From: Actinacidiphila bryophytorum
GTDB taxonomy: Bacteria > Actinomycetota > Actinomycetes > Streptomycetales > Streptomycetaceae
Length of the DNA stretch: 64,000 nucleotides
Assembly (NCBI RefSeq): GCF_016916835.1
Contig: NZ_JAFFIX010000003.1
Span: forward strand, 248,001 to 312,000
Reading direction: 5' to 3'
Below are positions 30,094-41,184 of this stretch, one piece after another (the stretch's first letter is position 1; each line of letters begins with the position of its first letter). The notes under the pieces are model-generated. The model saw only the letters and a program-made list of their open reading frames with translations. It did no database searches and was not told the origin of the DNA. A program made the translations under genes and the position numbers.

Positions 30094-31086
30094 TCAGTCC
30101 CAGGAGCCGCGGGCCGGGGGGAGGGCGGCGATCTCCGCGAGGTCGCCGGGGGTCAGGGCCAGCTCGGGGGCGCGGGTGTTCTCCACGGCCCACCGGGCGG
30201 TCCGGGTGCCGGGGACGGGTACGACGGCCGGCCCCTGGGCGAGCGCCCAGGCGAGGGCGACCTGCGCGGGGGTGGCCTCGTGGCGGCGGCCGACCCGCCG
30301 CAGCCCCGCGACGATCGGCTGGTTCGCGGCCATCATCTCGGCGGTGAAGCGCGGGTGCCTGGCGCGCAGGTCGTCCGGTTCGAAGCCCTGGCCGGGGGTG
30401 AGGGTCCCGGTGAGGAAGCCGTTGCCGAGCGGCATGGCGGCCAGGAAGCCGACGCCGTGCGCCGTGCACCACGGCAGCAGGTCGTCGAGTGCTTCCGCGG
30501 CCCACACCGACAGCTCGGCCTGGACGGAGCTGACGGGGAAGACCTGCTGGGCGCGGGCGAGCTGGCGCAGTGTCTCGTCGTGGAGCGCGGCGCCGCCGCG
30601 GCGGTGGCCGCGGGCGCCGACGGCGCACAGGCCGAGGGCGCGGACCTTGCCCGCGGTGACGAGTTCCGCCATGGCGCCCCAGGTCTCCTCGACGGGGACC
30701 TCGGGGTCGACGCGGTGCAGCTGGTAGAGGTCGATGGTGTCGGTCTGCAGGCGGCGCAGGGACGCGTCGCAGGCGCGTCGGACGTAGGAGGGGCGGCCGT
30801 TCGCGACGATGTGCTGCTCCCCGGCGAGCAGTCCGACCTTGGTGGCGACGAAGGCGTCCTGCCGCCGTTCCTTCAACACCCGCCCGAGCAGCAGCTCGTT
30901 GGTGAAGGGGCCGTACATGTCCGCGGTGTCCAGCAGTGTGGTGCCGTGGTCGAGCGCGCTGTGCACGGCCCGCAGCGACTGTTCGCCGTCCTGCCGGGAC
31001 GCCGCGTACGCCCAGCTCATGGGCATGCAGCCGAGCCCGACCGCCCCCACTGCCAGCGCTGCCGCGCCGACCGCCCTGCGCTCCAC
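30094..31086 (-). CDS. Aldo/keto reductase
   Basis: A 330-residue NADPH-dependent reductase. Catalytic tetrad positions are visible: Asp and Tyr in LLDTADMYGPFTNE, Lys in AFVATKVGLLAG and His in DLYQLHRVDPEVP. The GTG giving VERRAVGAAALAVGAVGLGCM is chosen because AGGGAGG lies seven bases upstream; the open frame beyond it is a shadow. The start is divergent from the 2-hydroxyacid dehydrogenase gene, with only 47 bp between the two start codons. Substrate unknown. Confidence 0.88.
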   Translation of the reverse strand: MERRAVGAAALAVGAVGLGCMPMSWAYAASRQDGEQSLRAVHSALDHGTTLLDTADMYGPFTNELLLGRVLKERRQDAFVATKVGLLAGEQHIVANGRPSYVRRACDASLRRLQTDTIDLYQLHRVDPEVPVEETWGAMAELVTAGKVRALGLCAVGARGHRRGGAALHDETLRQLARAQQVFPVSSVQAELSVWAAEALDDLLPWCTAHGVGFLAAMPLGNGFLTGTLTPGQGFEPDDLRARHPRFTAEMMAANQPIVAGLRRVGRRHEATPAQVALAWALAQGPAVVPVPGTRTARWAVENTRAPELALTPGDLAEIAALPPARGSWD

Positions 31087-31133
31087 CGTGCCGACCTCCC
31101 TGAGACGCAACACTGTGCCATAGCCTCCTGACC

Positions 31134-32105
31134 ATGACCGACATGACCCAGGACCCCGCTGCGGGCGGCCGCCGCCCGCAGGTGTGGCTGTCCCTGCCGC
31201 CCGAGGAGATCGACGGACTGCCCGCCGCGTTCGACTACGTGTACTGGGACGGCACCGGAGACTTCCCCGCCGATCCCGAAGCCGCCGACTTCTACGTCGT
31301 GCCCTACATGAAGGGGCCGACCGCCGGCGCACTTCCGCTGCCGCACATGACCCGGGTGCGCGCCGTCCAGACCCTGAGCGCCGGTGTGGACCACATCGCG
31401 CCCCATCTCCACCACCTTGCGCCGGGTGTGCGCCTTTGCAACGCCCGCGGGGTGCACGAGGCGAGCACCGCGGAGCTGACGCTCGCCCTGATCCTGGCCT
31501 CGTTGCGCGGCATCCCGCGCTTCGTCCGCGGCCAGGACACCGAGAAGTGGTACGCCGGATTCTACCCGGCACTGGCCGACCGCCGGGTGCTGATCGTCGG
31601 CTACGGCTCGATAGGAGCCGCGGTCGAGGACCGGCTCGCGGCCTTCGAGTGCGAGGTGGACCGGGTGGCGCGTACCGCACGGGACGCCCCGCGCGGCCCG
31701 GTGCACGCGCTGGACGACCTGCCGGGACTGCTGCCGGCCGCGGACGTCGTGGTGCTGACCACCCCGCTGACCGAGCAGACCAGGGGGCTGGCGGGAGCCG
31801 ACTTCCTGGCCGCGATGAAGGACGGCGCGCTGCTGGTGAACGTCGCGCGCGGCGCCGTGGTGGACACCAAGGCGCTGCTGGTCGAGACCGAGTCGGGGCG
31901 GCTGACGGCGGCACTGGATGTCACCGACCCCGAACCGCTGCCGCCCGGGCACCCCCTGTGGCACGCGCCGGGCGTGCTGATCAGCCCGCACGTGGGGGGC
32001 AGCACGTCCGCCTTCCTGCCGCGCGCCAAGCGCCTGGTCCGGTCCCAGCTGGTCAGGTTCGCGCGGGGGGAGGAGCTGGCCAACGTCGTCCTGGTGACCG
32101 GCTGA
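31134..32105 (+). CDS. D-isomer-specific 2-hydroxyacid dehydrogenase
   Basis: A 323-residue NAD(P)-dependent oxidoreductase. The nucleotide-binding motif VLIVGYGSIGAAVEDRLAAF is near residue 165. VNVARGAVVDTKALL carries the catalytic Arg, and VLISPHVGGSTSAFLPRA the catalytic His. Two ATG codons compete (31134 and 31143); the first is used. It reduces or oxidises a 2-keto/2-hydroxy acid, but the substrate is not predictable. Next to the aldo/keto reductase the pair could act on related carbonyls, but this is only suggested by position. Confidence 0.87.
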   Translation: MTDMTQDPAAGGRRPQVWLSLPPEEIDGLPAAFDYVYWDGTGDFPADPEAADFYVVPYMKGPTAGALPLPHMTRVRAVQTLSAGVDHIAPHLHHLAPGVRLCNARGVHEASTAELTLALILASLRGIPRFVRGQDTEKWYAGFYPALADRRVLIVGYGSIGAAVEDRLAAFECEVDRVARTARDAPRGPVHALDDLPGLLPAADVVVLTTPLTEQTRGLAGADFLAAMKDGALLVNVARGAVVDTKALLVETESGRLTAALDVTDPEPLPPGHPLWHAPGVLISPHVGGSTSAFLPRAKRLVRSQLVRFARGEELANVVLVTG

Positions 32106-32181
32106 CCCCGGCACCCCCCCCGACAGCCTGGTCCCGCCGGCACCGGGTGACTCCGCCGGGTGTCCGGCAACCCCCATACGG

Positions 32182-32215
32182 TTACGCTCAGTAGAGGGCA
32201 CCTATCGCTGAGTGA
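32182..32215. promoter_or_regulatory. Two BldD-like boxes before the CdgC-like gene
   Basis: The known BldD consensus is nTnACnC(A/T)GnGTnAn. TATCGCTGAGTGA at 32203-32215 agrees at eight of nine fixed positions, and TTACGCTCAGTAG at 32182-32194 at seven of nine. BldD is known to repress c-di-GMP enzyme genes in Streptomyces, so the location is meaningful, but binding is inferred. Confidence 0.45.
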
Positions 32216-35200
32216 CGGATCTGGTGTATCGTCCGGAACCGGGGGCGCGTCGCAGTGCCGGAGCCGACGACTGCGACGAGAACGACGAGCGAGTAAGGGG
32301 GGCGACGGGCGATGCACGTACCGAGGCCGTTCCCGGGCAGCAGCACCCAGCGCACCGCACGACCCGACCGGCCGGCGACCGGGCACCGGCAGCACGCCGG
32401 CTGCCGGCCGGCCCCGCGGTACGGGACAGCGCGGTGACCTCCACAGGGGCGGTGCTCGGCGGGCCGCCGGCGCGGGAAGGCGGCGCCGGGCTGCTGCCGC
32501 AGCTGGTCCTCGCCCTGCTGTGCGGCGGCTACACCACCGGAGCCGTGCTGGGCTGGGGCGCCGCCGACGTCGCCGACTTCATGGGGGACTTCGGGCTGTC
32601 GGCCGCGGCGGCCGCCGCCGCGGTCTCGATGCTGCTCTACGCGCGCAGGGCCGCCGGGCACCGGGCCGCCTGGCTGCTGTTCGCCGCGTCCTCCACCATG
32701 GTCGCGCTCGGCAACGGCATCTGGGGGTGGTACGAGGTCGTGCTGCACCGCCCGGTGCCGCAGACCTCGCCCGCCGACTTCTGCTTCCTGCTCTTCGCGC
32801 CGCCCGCCGTGATCGGCCTGCTGGTGCTGGCCAAGCGGCCGGTGACCAAGGCCGGCTGGGTGTGCCTGGGCCTGGACACCTGGCTGATCGGCGGGTCGCT
32901 GCTGACCTTGTCGTGGAGCCTTGCGCTGGCCCGCACGGCCCGCTTCGACGGCCCCAGCACCGCCAAGGTCGCACTGTCGCTGGCCTACCCGCTGCTGGAC
33001 ATCGTGCTGGTCAGCATGGTCCTCGCACTGCACTTCCGGCGCTCGCCCGCCAACCGCGCCGCGGTCAACACCGCACTGGCCGCGCTCGCGCTGACCGTGC
33101 TGTGCGACGCGCTGTTCACCTCGCCGCTGCTGCGCGAGCACTACCGCTCGGGGCAGATCCTGGACGCCGGCTGGTTCGCCGGCAGCATGCTCATGGCGTA
33201 CGCGCCCTGGGTCGGCCGCCGCGAGCAGCCGCTGCTGCGCCCGGGCACCACCACGCGCAGGGTCACCGGGTCGCTGTCCGCGCTGACGCCGTACCTGGCC
33301 GCCGCGGTCTGCACCCTGGGCATCCTCTACGACGTGATCACCGGCGACAAGTGCGACAAGGTCGTGCTGCTCACCGGAAGCACCGTGGTCCTCGCGCTGG
33401 TCGTCCGGCAGGGCATCATGCTGCTCGACAACATCGCACTGACCCAGGAACTGGCCCAGAAGGAGAACCACTTCCGCTCCCTGGTCCAGGGGTCGAGCGA
33501 TGTCATCATGATCGCCGCCCCCACCGGTGTGCTGCGGTACGTCAGCCCCGCCTCGGTCGGCGTCTACGGGCGCGACCCCGAGGAGCTGATCGGCACCGAG
33601 CTGTCCGCGCACATCCACCCCGACGACCTCGGCCGGGTCGTCCACGAGGTGCGCCGCTTCCTGGCGGCGCCCCCGGGCGACGAGCCGGCCACCAGGATCG
33701 AGTGCCGCATCAGGTCGGGGCGGCGCGGCGGTCCGCACGGCGAGGACGGCTGGCTCAATGTCGAGTCCAGCGTCAACCGCTACCAGGGCGGACTGATCTT
33801 CAACAGCCGCGACGTGACGGAACGGGTGCGCCTGCAGGCCCAGTTGCAGCACAACGCCTCGCACGACCCGCTCACCGACCTGCCCAACAGGCTGCTCTTC
33901 CTCGACCGGGTCGGCAGGGCGCTCGGCGGCCGGCGGGCCGGCGACGGGCGGGCGGCGGTGCTCTACGTCGACCTCGACGGCTTCAAGGCGGTCAACGACT
34001 CCGTCGGCCACCAGGCGGGCGACCACCTGCTCATGCAGGCCGCCCGCCGCCTCCAGGACGCGCTGCGCGGCGGCGACACCGCGGCCAGGCTCGGCGGCGA
34101 CGAGTTCGCGGTGCTGGTCTGCGGCGCCCTTGAGCACCAGGTCAGGGAGATCGCGGAGCGGCTGCGGGCCGCGCTGTGCGAGCCCTACCGGGTGGACGGC
34201 GGTGTGGTGCGGGTCGGCGCCAGCATCGGCATCGCCTTCGCCGAGCCGGGCAGCTCGGCGGGCGAGCTGATGCGCAATGCCGACCTGGCCATGTACCGCG
34301 CGAAACAGGCGGGCAAGGGCCGCGTGGAGCTGTACGCACCGCAGTTGCAGGCCGACGCGGTCCGGCGCACAGAGCTGGCCACCCGGCTGCACCAGGCGCT
34401 GCACGACGGCGAGTTCACGCTGCTGCACCAGCCGGTGGTGGAGTTGTCCTGCGGCCGGATCGCCGGTGTCGAGGCGCAGGCCCGCTGGCGCTCGGCGCAG
34501 GGCATCCTCTTCACCCCCGCCGAGTTCCTGCGGGCCGCCGAGGACGTCGAGCGCACCTCGGAGCTGGGCCGCTGGCAGCTGGAGCAGGCGGTCGCCATGG
34601 CGGCGCTGCGCTACGGGGCAGGGCATCGGGTCCCGGTGACGGTGAAGCTGTCCGCCCACCGGCTGCTGCACCGCGACCTGCCGGCCGGCGCCGTGGAGGG
34701 CCTGCTGGAGCGGCACGAGCTGCCGCCCGGCGGCCTGGTGGTCGAGCTGACCGGCGGCGACCCGCGGATCGCGATGGACGAGCTGGAGCGGCGGCTGACC
34801 GAGCTGCGCAAGGTCGGGGTGCGGATCTCGCTGGGCGGTTTCGGCACCGGGCATGCCGCGCTGAGTGCCCTGCGCACCCTGCCCCTGGACGCGCTCAAGC
34901 TGGACCGGGGCTTCGTGGAGGGCGTCGTCGAGTCCACCCGGCTGCACAAGATCACCCGCGGCCTGCTGCGGATCGCCGCCGACCTCGGGGTGCGCACCGT
35001 CGCCGACGGCGTGGACCGTCCCGAGCAGGTGCACGCGCTGCGCGAGATGGGCTGCGGCCAGGGCCAGGGCATGGCGTTCTCCGGACTGCTGGACGAGCAC
35101 CGGCTGCGCGGCTCGCTGACCCGCGGCGAGTACCCCGTACCGGGTGATCCCGCCCGCGCGGAGCTGCTGCACGGCGGCGGCAGGGCCGTACCCCCGGAGA

Positions 35201-35313
35201 CCCCGCCCAGGGCCTCTGGCCTGGGCGGAAGCCCCGGTGAGCAGGTCGCTTCCCGTACCGTGCAACTGCCCGCCTGCCGATCACATAGTGAGACGCGTGT
35301 CCCACCCGCTTGA
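32212..35313 (+). CDS. Membrane GGDEF-EAL protein with PAS domain (CdgC-like), EAL degenerate
   Basis: Up to 1,033 residues. An N-terminal block of about ten hydrophobic segments (residues 95-420) is followed by a PAS domain ([19 protein letters not shown]), a GGDEF domain with intact [11 protein letters not shown] near residue 628, and an EAL domain. In the EAL domain the motif reads EAQ (754-756) and the usual DDFGTGYSS reads GGFGTGHAA (875 onward), so phosphodiesterase activity is unlikely; diguanylate cyclase activity is likely. From memory the gene just before ilvB in S. coelicolor is cdgC (SCO5511). The start may instead be GTG 32434, coupled to a short ORF at 32312, giving 959 residues. 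Confidence 0.85.
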   Translation: MTDLVYRPEPGARRSAGADDCDENDERVRGATGDARTEAVPGQQHPAHRTTRPAGDRAPAARRLPAGPAVRDSAVTSTGAVLGGPPAREGGAGLLPQLVLALLCGGYTTGAVLGWGAADVADFMGDFGLSAAAAAAAVSMLLYARRAAGHRAAWLLFAASSTMVALGNGIWGWYEVVLHRPVPQTSPADFCFLLFAPPAVIGLLVLAKRPVTKAGWVCLGLDTWLIGGSLLTLSWSLALARTARFDGPSTAKVALSLAYPLLDIVLVSMVLALHFRRSPANRAAVNTALAALALTVLCDALFTSPLLREHYRSGQILDAGWFAGSMLMAYAPWVGRREQPLLRPGTTTRRVTGSLSALTPYLAAAVCTLGILYDVITGDKCDKVVLLTGSTVVLALVVRQGIMLLDNIALTQELAQKENHFRSLVQGSSDVIMIAAPTGVLRYVSPASVGVYGRDPEELIGTELSAHIHPDDLGRVVHEVRRFLAAPPGDEPATRIECRIRSGRRGGPHGEDGWLNVESSVNRYQGGLIFNSRDVTERVRLQAQLQHNASHDPLTDLPNRLLFLDRVGRALGGRRAGDGRAAVLYVDLDGFKAVNDSVGHQAGDHLLMQAARRLQDALRGGDTAARLGGDEFAVLVCGALEHQVREIAERLRAALCEPYRVDGGVVRVGASIGIAFAEPGSSAGELMRNADLAMYRAKQAGKGRVELYAPQLQADAVRRTELATRLHQALHDGEFTLLHQPVVELSCGRIAGVEAQARWRSAQGILFTPAEFLRAAEDVERTSELGRWQLEQAVAMAALRYGAGHRVPVTVKLSAHRLLHRDLPAGAVEGLLERHELPPGGLVVELTGGDPRIAMDELERRLTELRKVGVRISLGGFGTGHAALSALRTLPLDALKLDRGFVEGVVESTRLHKITRGLLRIAADLGVRTVADGVDRPEQVHALREMGCGQGQGMAFSGLLDEHRLRGSLTRGEYPVPGDPARAELLHGGGRAVPPETPPRASGLGGSPGEQVASRTVQLPACRSHSETRVPPA
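32312..32437 (+). CDS. Possible 41-residue leader ORF coupled to the CdgC-like gene
   Basis: An ATG preceded by TAAGGGGGGCGACGGGCG opens a 41-codon frame in a different phase from the long gene. It starts [13 protein letters not shown] and ends TAR. Its TGA overlaps an in-frame GTG of the GGDEF-EAL gene as GTGA (32434-32437). No domain is recognised. It may be a leader for translational coupling or may be chance. If the main protein really starts at 32212, this ORF is internal. Confidence 0.35.
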   Translation: MHVPRPFPGSSTQRTARPDRPATGHRQHAGCRPAPRYGTAR

Positions 35314-35346
35314 CACCCGGAGGGGACCCGGAGGAAGGTCGAGCCC

Positions 35347-35388
35347 ATGCGCACCCGAATTCTCGTACTTGGAAAGCGCGTCGGCTGA
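35347..35388 (+). CDS. ilv operon leader peptide [13 protein letters not shown]
   Basis: A 13-residue ORF with GGAGGAAGG before the ATG. It contains Ile-Leu-Val-Leu in a row, using ATT, CTC, GTA and CTT; ATT, GTA and CTT are rare in this GC-rich genome. A terminator hairpin follows 40 bp later and then ilvB. The arrangement is that of a branched-chain amino acid attenuator, in which ribosome stalling at these codons prevents termination. Confidence 0.85.
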   Translation: MRTRILVLGKRVG

Positions 35389-35390
35389 CC

Positions 35391-35462
35391 GAGGCCACTC
35401 CACCGCCTCGCACACGCACCGGCGCGCTCCCCTCGCTTGCCTCACGGCACGAGGGGTTTTTT
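35391..35462 (+). terminator. ilvBNC attenuator hairpins and terminator
   Basis: CCCCTCG (35429-35435) and CGAGGGG (35450-35456) form the terminator stem, extended by TGCC/GGCA inside, followed by TTTTTT (35457-35462). An earlier stem GAGGC/GCCTC (35391-35395 with 35405-35409) begins two bases after the leader stop codon and could be part of the alternative fold. Role inferred from leader peptide and location. Confidence 0.82.
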
Positions 35463-35542
35463 GTTGCCCGGCACCGTCCGGCACCCGTCCGGCAACCGGG
35501 CGAAAACCTCACCACCCTCATCTTCGAGAGAAGAGAACGCAG

Positions 35543-37414
35543 ATGACCGAGCAGGCCACCGGGTCCCACCATCCGCAGCCGCGGACCCGCAACGCGGTCC
35601 CCGCCGCCACCGCCGAGCGCATGACGGGCGCCCAGGCGCTCATCCGCTCCCTCGAGGCCGTAGGCGCGGACACCGTGTTCGGCATCCCGGGCGGTGCGAT
35701 CCTGCCGGCGTACGACCCGCTGATGGACTCGGCCAAGGTCCGGCACGTGCTCGTGCGGCACGAGCAGGGCGCCGGGCACGCCGCCACCGGCTACGCGCAG
35801 GCCACCGGCAAGGTCGGGGTGTGCATGGCCACCTCGGGGCCGGGCGCGACCAACCTGGTCACCCCGATCGCCGACGCCCACATGGACTCGGTGCCGATCG
35901 TCGCCATCACCGGCCAGGTCGCCGCGAAGTCCATCGGCACCGACGCCTTCCAGGAGGCGGACATCTGCGGCATCACGATGCCGATCACCAAGCACAACTT
36001 CCTGGTCAGGGACGCCGCCGACATCCCGCGCACCATCGCGGAGGCCTTCCACATCGCCGCCACCGGGCGCCCGGGGCCGGTCCTGGTCGACATCGCCAAG
36101 GACGCGCTGCAGAACCAGATGAGCTTCACGTGGCCGCCGCAGCAGGACCTGCCCGGCTACCGCCCGGTGACCAAGCCGCACGCCAAGCAGATCCGCGAGG
36201 CAGCCCGGCTGATCAACGAGGCCCGCCGCCCGGTGCTCTACGTCGGCGGCGGTGTCGTCAAGGCCCGCGCGACCGCGGAGCTGCGCATCCTCGCGGAGCT
36301 GACCGGCGCCCCGGTCACCACCACGCTGATGGCGCTCGGCGCCTTCCCCGACAGCCACCCGCAGCACGTCGGCATGCCCGGCATGCACGGCGACGTCTCC
36401 GCGGTCACCGCACTGCAAAAGTCCGACCTGATCATCGCGCTCGGCGCCCGCTTCGACGACCGGGTCACCGGCCGCCTGGACACCTTCGCGCCGAACGCCA
36501 AGGTCGTGCACGCCGACATCGACCCGGCCGAGATCTCCAAGAACCGGGTCGCCGACGTGCCGATCGTCGGTGACGCCCGCGAGGTGCTCGCCGACCTGAT
36601 CGTCGCCGTCCAGGCCGACCACGAGGCCGGCCACAAGGGCGACTACTCCGAGTGGTGGAACCACCTGAACTTCTGGCGGAACACCTACCCGCTGGGCTAC
36701 GACGTCCCCAAGGACGGCAGCCTGTCGCCGCAGCAGGTCATCGAGCGGATCGGCCAGCTCGCCCCGGAGGGCACGCTGTTCGCCGCGGGCGTCGGCCAGC
36801 ACCAGATGTGGGCCGCGCAGTTCATCAAGTACGAGCAGCCCGGCACCTGGTTCAACTCCGGCGGCGCCGGGACCATGGGCTACGCGGTGCCCGCCGCGAT
36901 GGGCGCCAAGGCCGGTGTGCCGGACGCCACGGTGTGGGCGATCGACGGCGACGGCTGCTTCCAGATGACCAACCAGGAACTGGTCACCTGCGCGCTGAAC
37001 AACATCCCGATCAAGGTCGCCATCATCAACAACGGCGCCCTGGGCATGGTCCGCCAGTGGCAGAACCTCTTCTACGGCGAGCGGTTCTCCAACACCGTCC
37101 TGCACGCCGGCGCCGAGCACCGCCCCGGCTCCACGCAGGGCGTCGGCTCGATCCAGAACCGCGGCACGCGCGTCCCGGACTTCGTCAAGCTGTCCGAGGC
37201 GATGGGCTGCGTCGGCCTGCGCTGCGAGTCCCCCGACGAGCTGGACAAGGTCATCGCCGAGGCGAACGCCATCAACGACCGCCCGGTCGTGGTGGACTTC
37301 ATCGTCCACGAGGACGCGATGGTCTGGCCGATGGTCGCGGCCGGCACCTCCAACGACGAGATCATGGCCGCGCGCGATGTGCGCCCCGACTTCAGCGACG
37401 ACCTGGATGACTGA
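35543..37414 (+). CDS. ilvB: Acetolactate synthase large subunit
   Basis: ThDP enzyme making acetolactate and acetohydroxybutyrate, the first common step of Val/Leu/Ile synthesis. The 623-residue protein has [14 protein letters not shown], the ThDP glutamate in [18 protein letters not shown]-region [17 protein letters not shown], and the ThDP motif [19 protein letters not shown]. Length is usual. It follows the attenuator and precedes ilvN, ilvC. The regulatory subunit is encoded by the next gene. Confidence 0.97.
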   Translation: MTEQATGSHHPQPRTRNAVPAATAERMTGAQALIRSLEAVGADTVFGIPGGAILPAYDPLMDSAKVRHVLVRHEQGAGHAATGYAQATGKVGVCMATSGPGATNLVTPIADAHMDSVPIVAITGQVAAKSIGTDAFQEADICGITMPITKHNFLVRDAADIPRTIAEAFHIAATGRPGPVLVDIAKDALQNQMSFTWPPQQDLPGYRPVTKPHAKQIREAARLINEARRPVLYVGGGVVKARATAELRILAELTGAPVTTTLMALGAFPDSHPQHVGMPGMHGDVSAVTALQKSDLIIALGARFDDRVTGRLDTFAPNAKVVHADIDPAEISKNRVADVPIVGDAREVLADLIVAVQADHEAGHKGDYSEWWNHLNFWRNTYPLGYDVPKDGSLSPQQVIERIGQLAPEGTLFAAGVGQHQMWAAQFIKYEQPGTWFNSGGAGTMGYAVPAAMGAKAGVPDATVWAIDGDGCFQMTNQELVTCALNNIPIKVAIINNGALGMVRQWQNLFYGERFSNTVLHAGAEHRPGSTQGVGSIQNRGTRVPDFVKLSEAMGCVGLRCESPDELDKVIAEANAINDRPVVVDFIVHEDAMVWPMVAAGTSNDEIMAARDVRPDFSDDLDD

Positions 37415-37537
37415 CGCCCGAGGTCCCGCAGCGGCCGGCCGAGGAACGAGGCCGTCCGCGGAGGGACCGAGCAGGAAGGCAGACCGAGAAATGCTTTCCG
37501 ACTGAGACCGGAAGAGCGAGAGAAGGAAGCACAGAAC

Positions 37538-39171
<1,634 letters not shown>

Positions 39172-39174
39172 GCC

Positions 39175-39240
39175 ACCCGGGTGCGTCGCTTCGCACGGGT
39201 GCTGACCGCCATCTGGTACGCACTTTGTACGAAGCGACGC
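39175..39240 (+). promoter_or_regulatory. Mutually exclusive hairpins between ilvC and serA
   Basis: An 11-bp perfect stem GCGTCGCTTCG (39183-39193) with CGAAGCGACGC (39230-39240) overlaps a shorter stem GTGCG/CGCAC (39181-39185 with 39192-39196) extended by ACCC/GGGT. The two cannot form together. No T-run follows. The rest of the 337-bp gap (to 39508) has a small CGCTT/AAGCG repeat near 39300 and a TACACT that could be a -10 box; otherwise I see nothing firm. It could be an ilvC terminator or a regulatory leader. Confidence 0.4.
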
Positions 39241-39508
39241 CCCCCTCCGGGTGATCCTTCCATTTCGGCGAAGGCGCGGAATCCGCCCGCCGATACACTC
39301 GCTTAACAAGCGCGTTCAGGCTCACAGCGTCGTGCGTCTTCCACGCGGCATGCCACCTCTGACGGGCGGTCTTCCTGTTCACTCGCTCCGCGGACGGCCT
39401 CGTACCTCGGTCGGCCACTGCGCGAGCTCAGGCGTCAGCCCGCCATTCCCGCCTCTCCTGTGCGGTCGAACGGGACCCGGCCGCCCACGAAGGACAAGTG
39501 AGGACCAC

Positions 39509-41101
39509 GTGAGCCAGAAGCCTGTCGTACTCATCGCAGAAGAGCTGTCGCCCGCCACGGTGGACGCGCTCGGACCGGACTTCGAGATCCGGCACTGCAA
39601 CGGTGCGGACCGAGCCGAACTGCTGTCCGCGATCACCGACGTCGACGCCATCCTGATCCGCAGCGCCACCAAGGTCGACGCGGAGGCCGTCGCCGCGGCC
39701 GGGAAGCTGCGGGTCGTCGCCCGCGCCGGTGTCGGCCTGGACAACGTCGACGTCGCCGCCGCCACCAAGGCCGGCGTGATGGTCGTCAACGCGCCGACCT
39801 CCAACATCGTCACCGCAGCCGAACTGGCCTGCGGCCTGCTCATCGCCACCGCCCGCAACATCGCGCCGGCGAACTCGGCGCTCAAGAACGGCGAGTGGAA
39901 GCGCAACAAATACACCGGCGTCGAGCTCAGCGAGAAGACCCTCGGCGTGGTGGGCCTCGGCCGTATCGGCGTGCTGGTCGCCCAGCGCATGTCGGCCTTC
40001 GGGATGAACGTCGTCGCGTACGACCCCTACGTGCAGCCCGCGCGCGCCGCCCAGATGGGCGTCAAGCTGCTGACCCTGGACGAGCTGCTGGAGCAGTCCG
40101 ACTTCATCACCGTCCACCTGCCCAAGACCCCCGAGACGCTGGGCCTGATCGGCGACGAGGCGCTGCACAAGGTCAAGCCGTCGGTGCGGATCGTCAACGC
40201 CGCCCGCGGCGGGATCGTGGACGAGGAGGCGCTGGCCTCTGCCCTGAAGGAGGGCCGGGTGGCCGGCGCGGGCCTGGACGTCTACGCCAAGGAGCCCTGC
40301 ACCGACTCGCCGCTCTTCCAGTTCGACAACGTCGTGGCGACCCCGCACCTGGGCGCGTCCACCGACGAGGCGCAGGAGAAGGCCGGTATCGCGGTCGCCA
40401 AGTCGGTGCGCCTCGCGCTGGCCGGCGAGCTGGTCCCGGACGCGGTCAACGTCCAGGGCGGTGTCATCGCCGAGGACGTCAAGCCCGCGCTGCCGCTTGC
40501 CGAGAAGCTGGGCCGGATCTTCACCTCGCTGGCCGGCGAGGTCGCGGCCCGGCTCGACGTCGAGGTGTGCGGCGAGGTCACCCAGCACGACGTGAAGATC
40601 CTCGAACTGAGCGCGCTCAAGGGCGTCTTCGAGGACATCGTGGACGAGACGGTGTCGTACGTGAACGCGCCGCTGTTCGCCCAGGAGCGCGGTGTCGAGG
40701 TCCGGCTGACCACCAGCTCGGAGTCGCCCAACCACCGCAATGTGGTGACCGTGCGCGGCACCCTGGCCGACGGCACCGAGGTGTCGGTCTCGGGCACCCT
40801 GGCAGGCCCCAAGCACGTCCAGAAGGTCGTCGCCGTCGGCGAGGAGGACGTGGACCTGGTGCTCGCCGACCACATGGCCTTCCTGCGCTACACCGACCGC
40901 CCGGGTGTCGTCGGCACCATCGGCCGCATCCTCGGCGAGGTCGGCGTGAACATCGCCGGCATGCAGGTCGCCAGGGCCGCGGCCGGCGGCGACGCGCTGG
41001 TCGCGCTGACCGTCGACTCCAGCATCCCGGCCGGTGTGCTCACCGACATCGCCGGCGAGATCGGCGCCACCTCGGCCCGCGCGGTCGACCTGACCGACTG
41101 A
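39509..41101 (+). CDS. serA: D-3-phosphoglycerate dehydrogenase
   Basis: First enzyme of serine synthesis. The 530-residue protein begins MSQKPVVLIAEELSPATVDAL. It has the NAD site TLGVVGLGRIGVLVAQRM, active-site stretches NAARGGIVDEEAL and ATPHLGASTDEAQEKAG, an intervening ASB domain, and a C-terminal ACT domain (FLRYTDRPGVVGTIGRIL) typical of the long actinobacterial type. The GTG at 39509 has GAGGA five bases upstream; the open frame to 39251 is not protein-like. It has its own long leader and probably its own promoter. Confidence 0.96.
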   Translation: MSQKPVVLIAEELSPATVDALGPDFEIRHCNGADRAELLSAITDVDAILIRSATKVDAEAVAAAGKLRVVARAGVGLDNVDVAAATKAGVMVVNAPTSNIVTAAELACGLLIATARNIAPANSALKNGEWKRNKYTGVELSEKTLGVVGLGRIGVLVAQRMSAFGMNVVAYDPYVQPARAAQMGVKLLTLDELLEQSDFITVHLPKTPETLGLIGDEALHKVKPSVRIVNAARGGIVDEEALASALKEGRVAGAGLDVYAKEPCTDSPLFQFDNVVATPHLGASTDEAQEKAGIAVAKSVRLALAGELVPDAVNVQGGVIAEDVKPALPLAEKLGRIFTSLAGEVAARLDVEVCGEVTQHDVKILELSALKGVFEDIVDETVSYVNAPLFAQERGVEVRLTTSSESPNHRNVVTVRGTLADGTEVSVSGTLAGPKHVQKVVAVGEEDVDLVLADHMAFLRYTDRPGVVGTIGRILGEVGVNIAGMQVARAAAGGDALVALTVDSSIPAGVLTDIAGEIGATSARAVDLTD

Positions 41102-41120
41102 CCCGTCCCCGTACGCCGTC

Positions 41121-41156
41121 CGGCGCCGCCTCCCGCAAGCACGGGGGGCGGCGCCG
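41121..41156. terminator. Bidirectional terminator between serA and the PucR-type gene
   Basis: CGGCGCCGCC (41121-41130) and GGCGGCGCCG (41147-41156) form a 10-bp stem that can be extended inward by CCC/GGG. It lies between two convergent genes, 20 bp after the serA stop. No T-run. Confidence 0.7.
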
Positions 41157-41184
41157 TTCGCGTCGGGCCGCGCGACGCGCAAGC

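Noticed and set aside
28799..31144. Single 781-residue minus-strand protein joining the sugar dehydrogenase and the region opposite the aldo/keto reductase
   Set aside because: Only the part after 30043 has a signal peptide and family motifs; the rest is an out-of-frame shadow of the aldo/keto reductase.
37415..37537. Extra small gene or terminator between ilvB and ilvN
   Set aside because: Only purine-rich sequence with no start-stop frame of interest and no clear hairpin.
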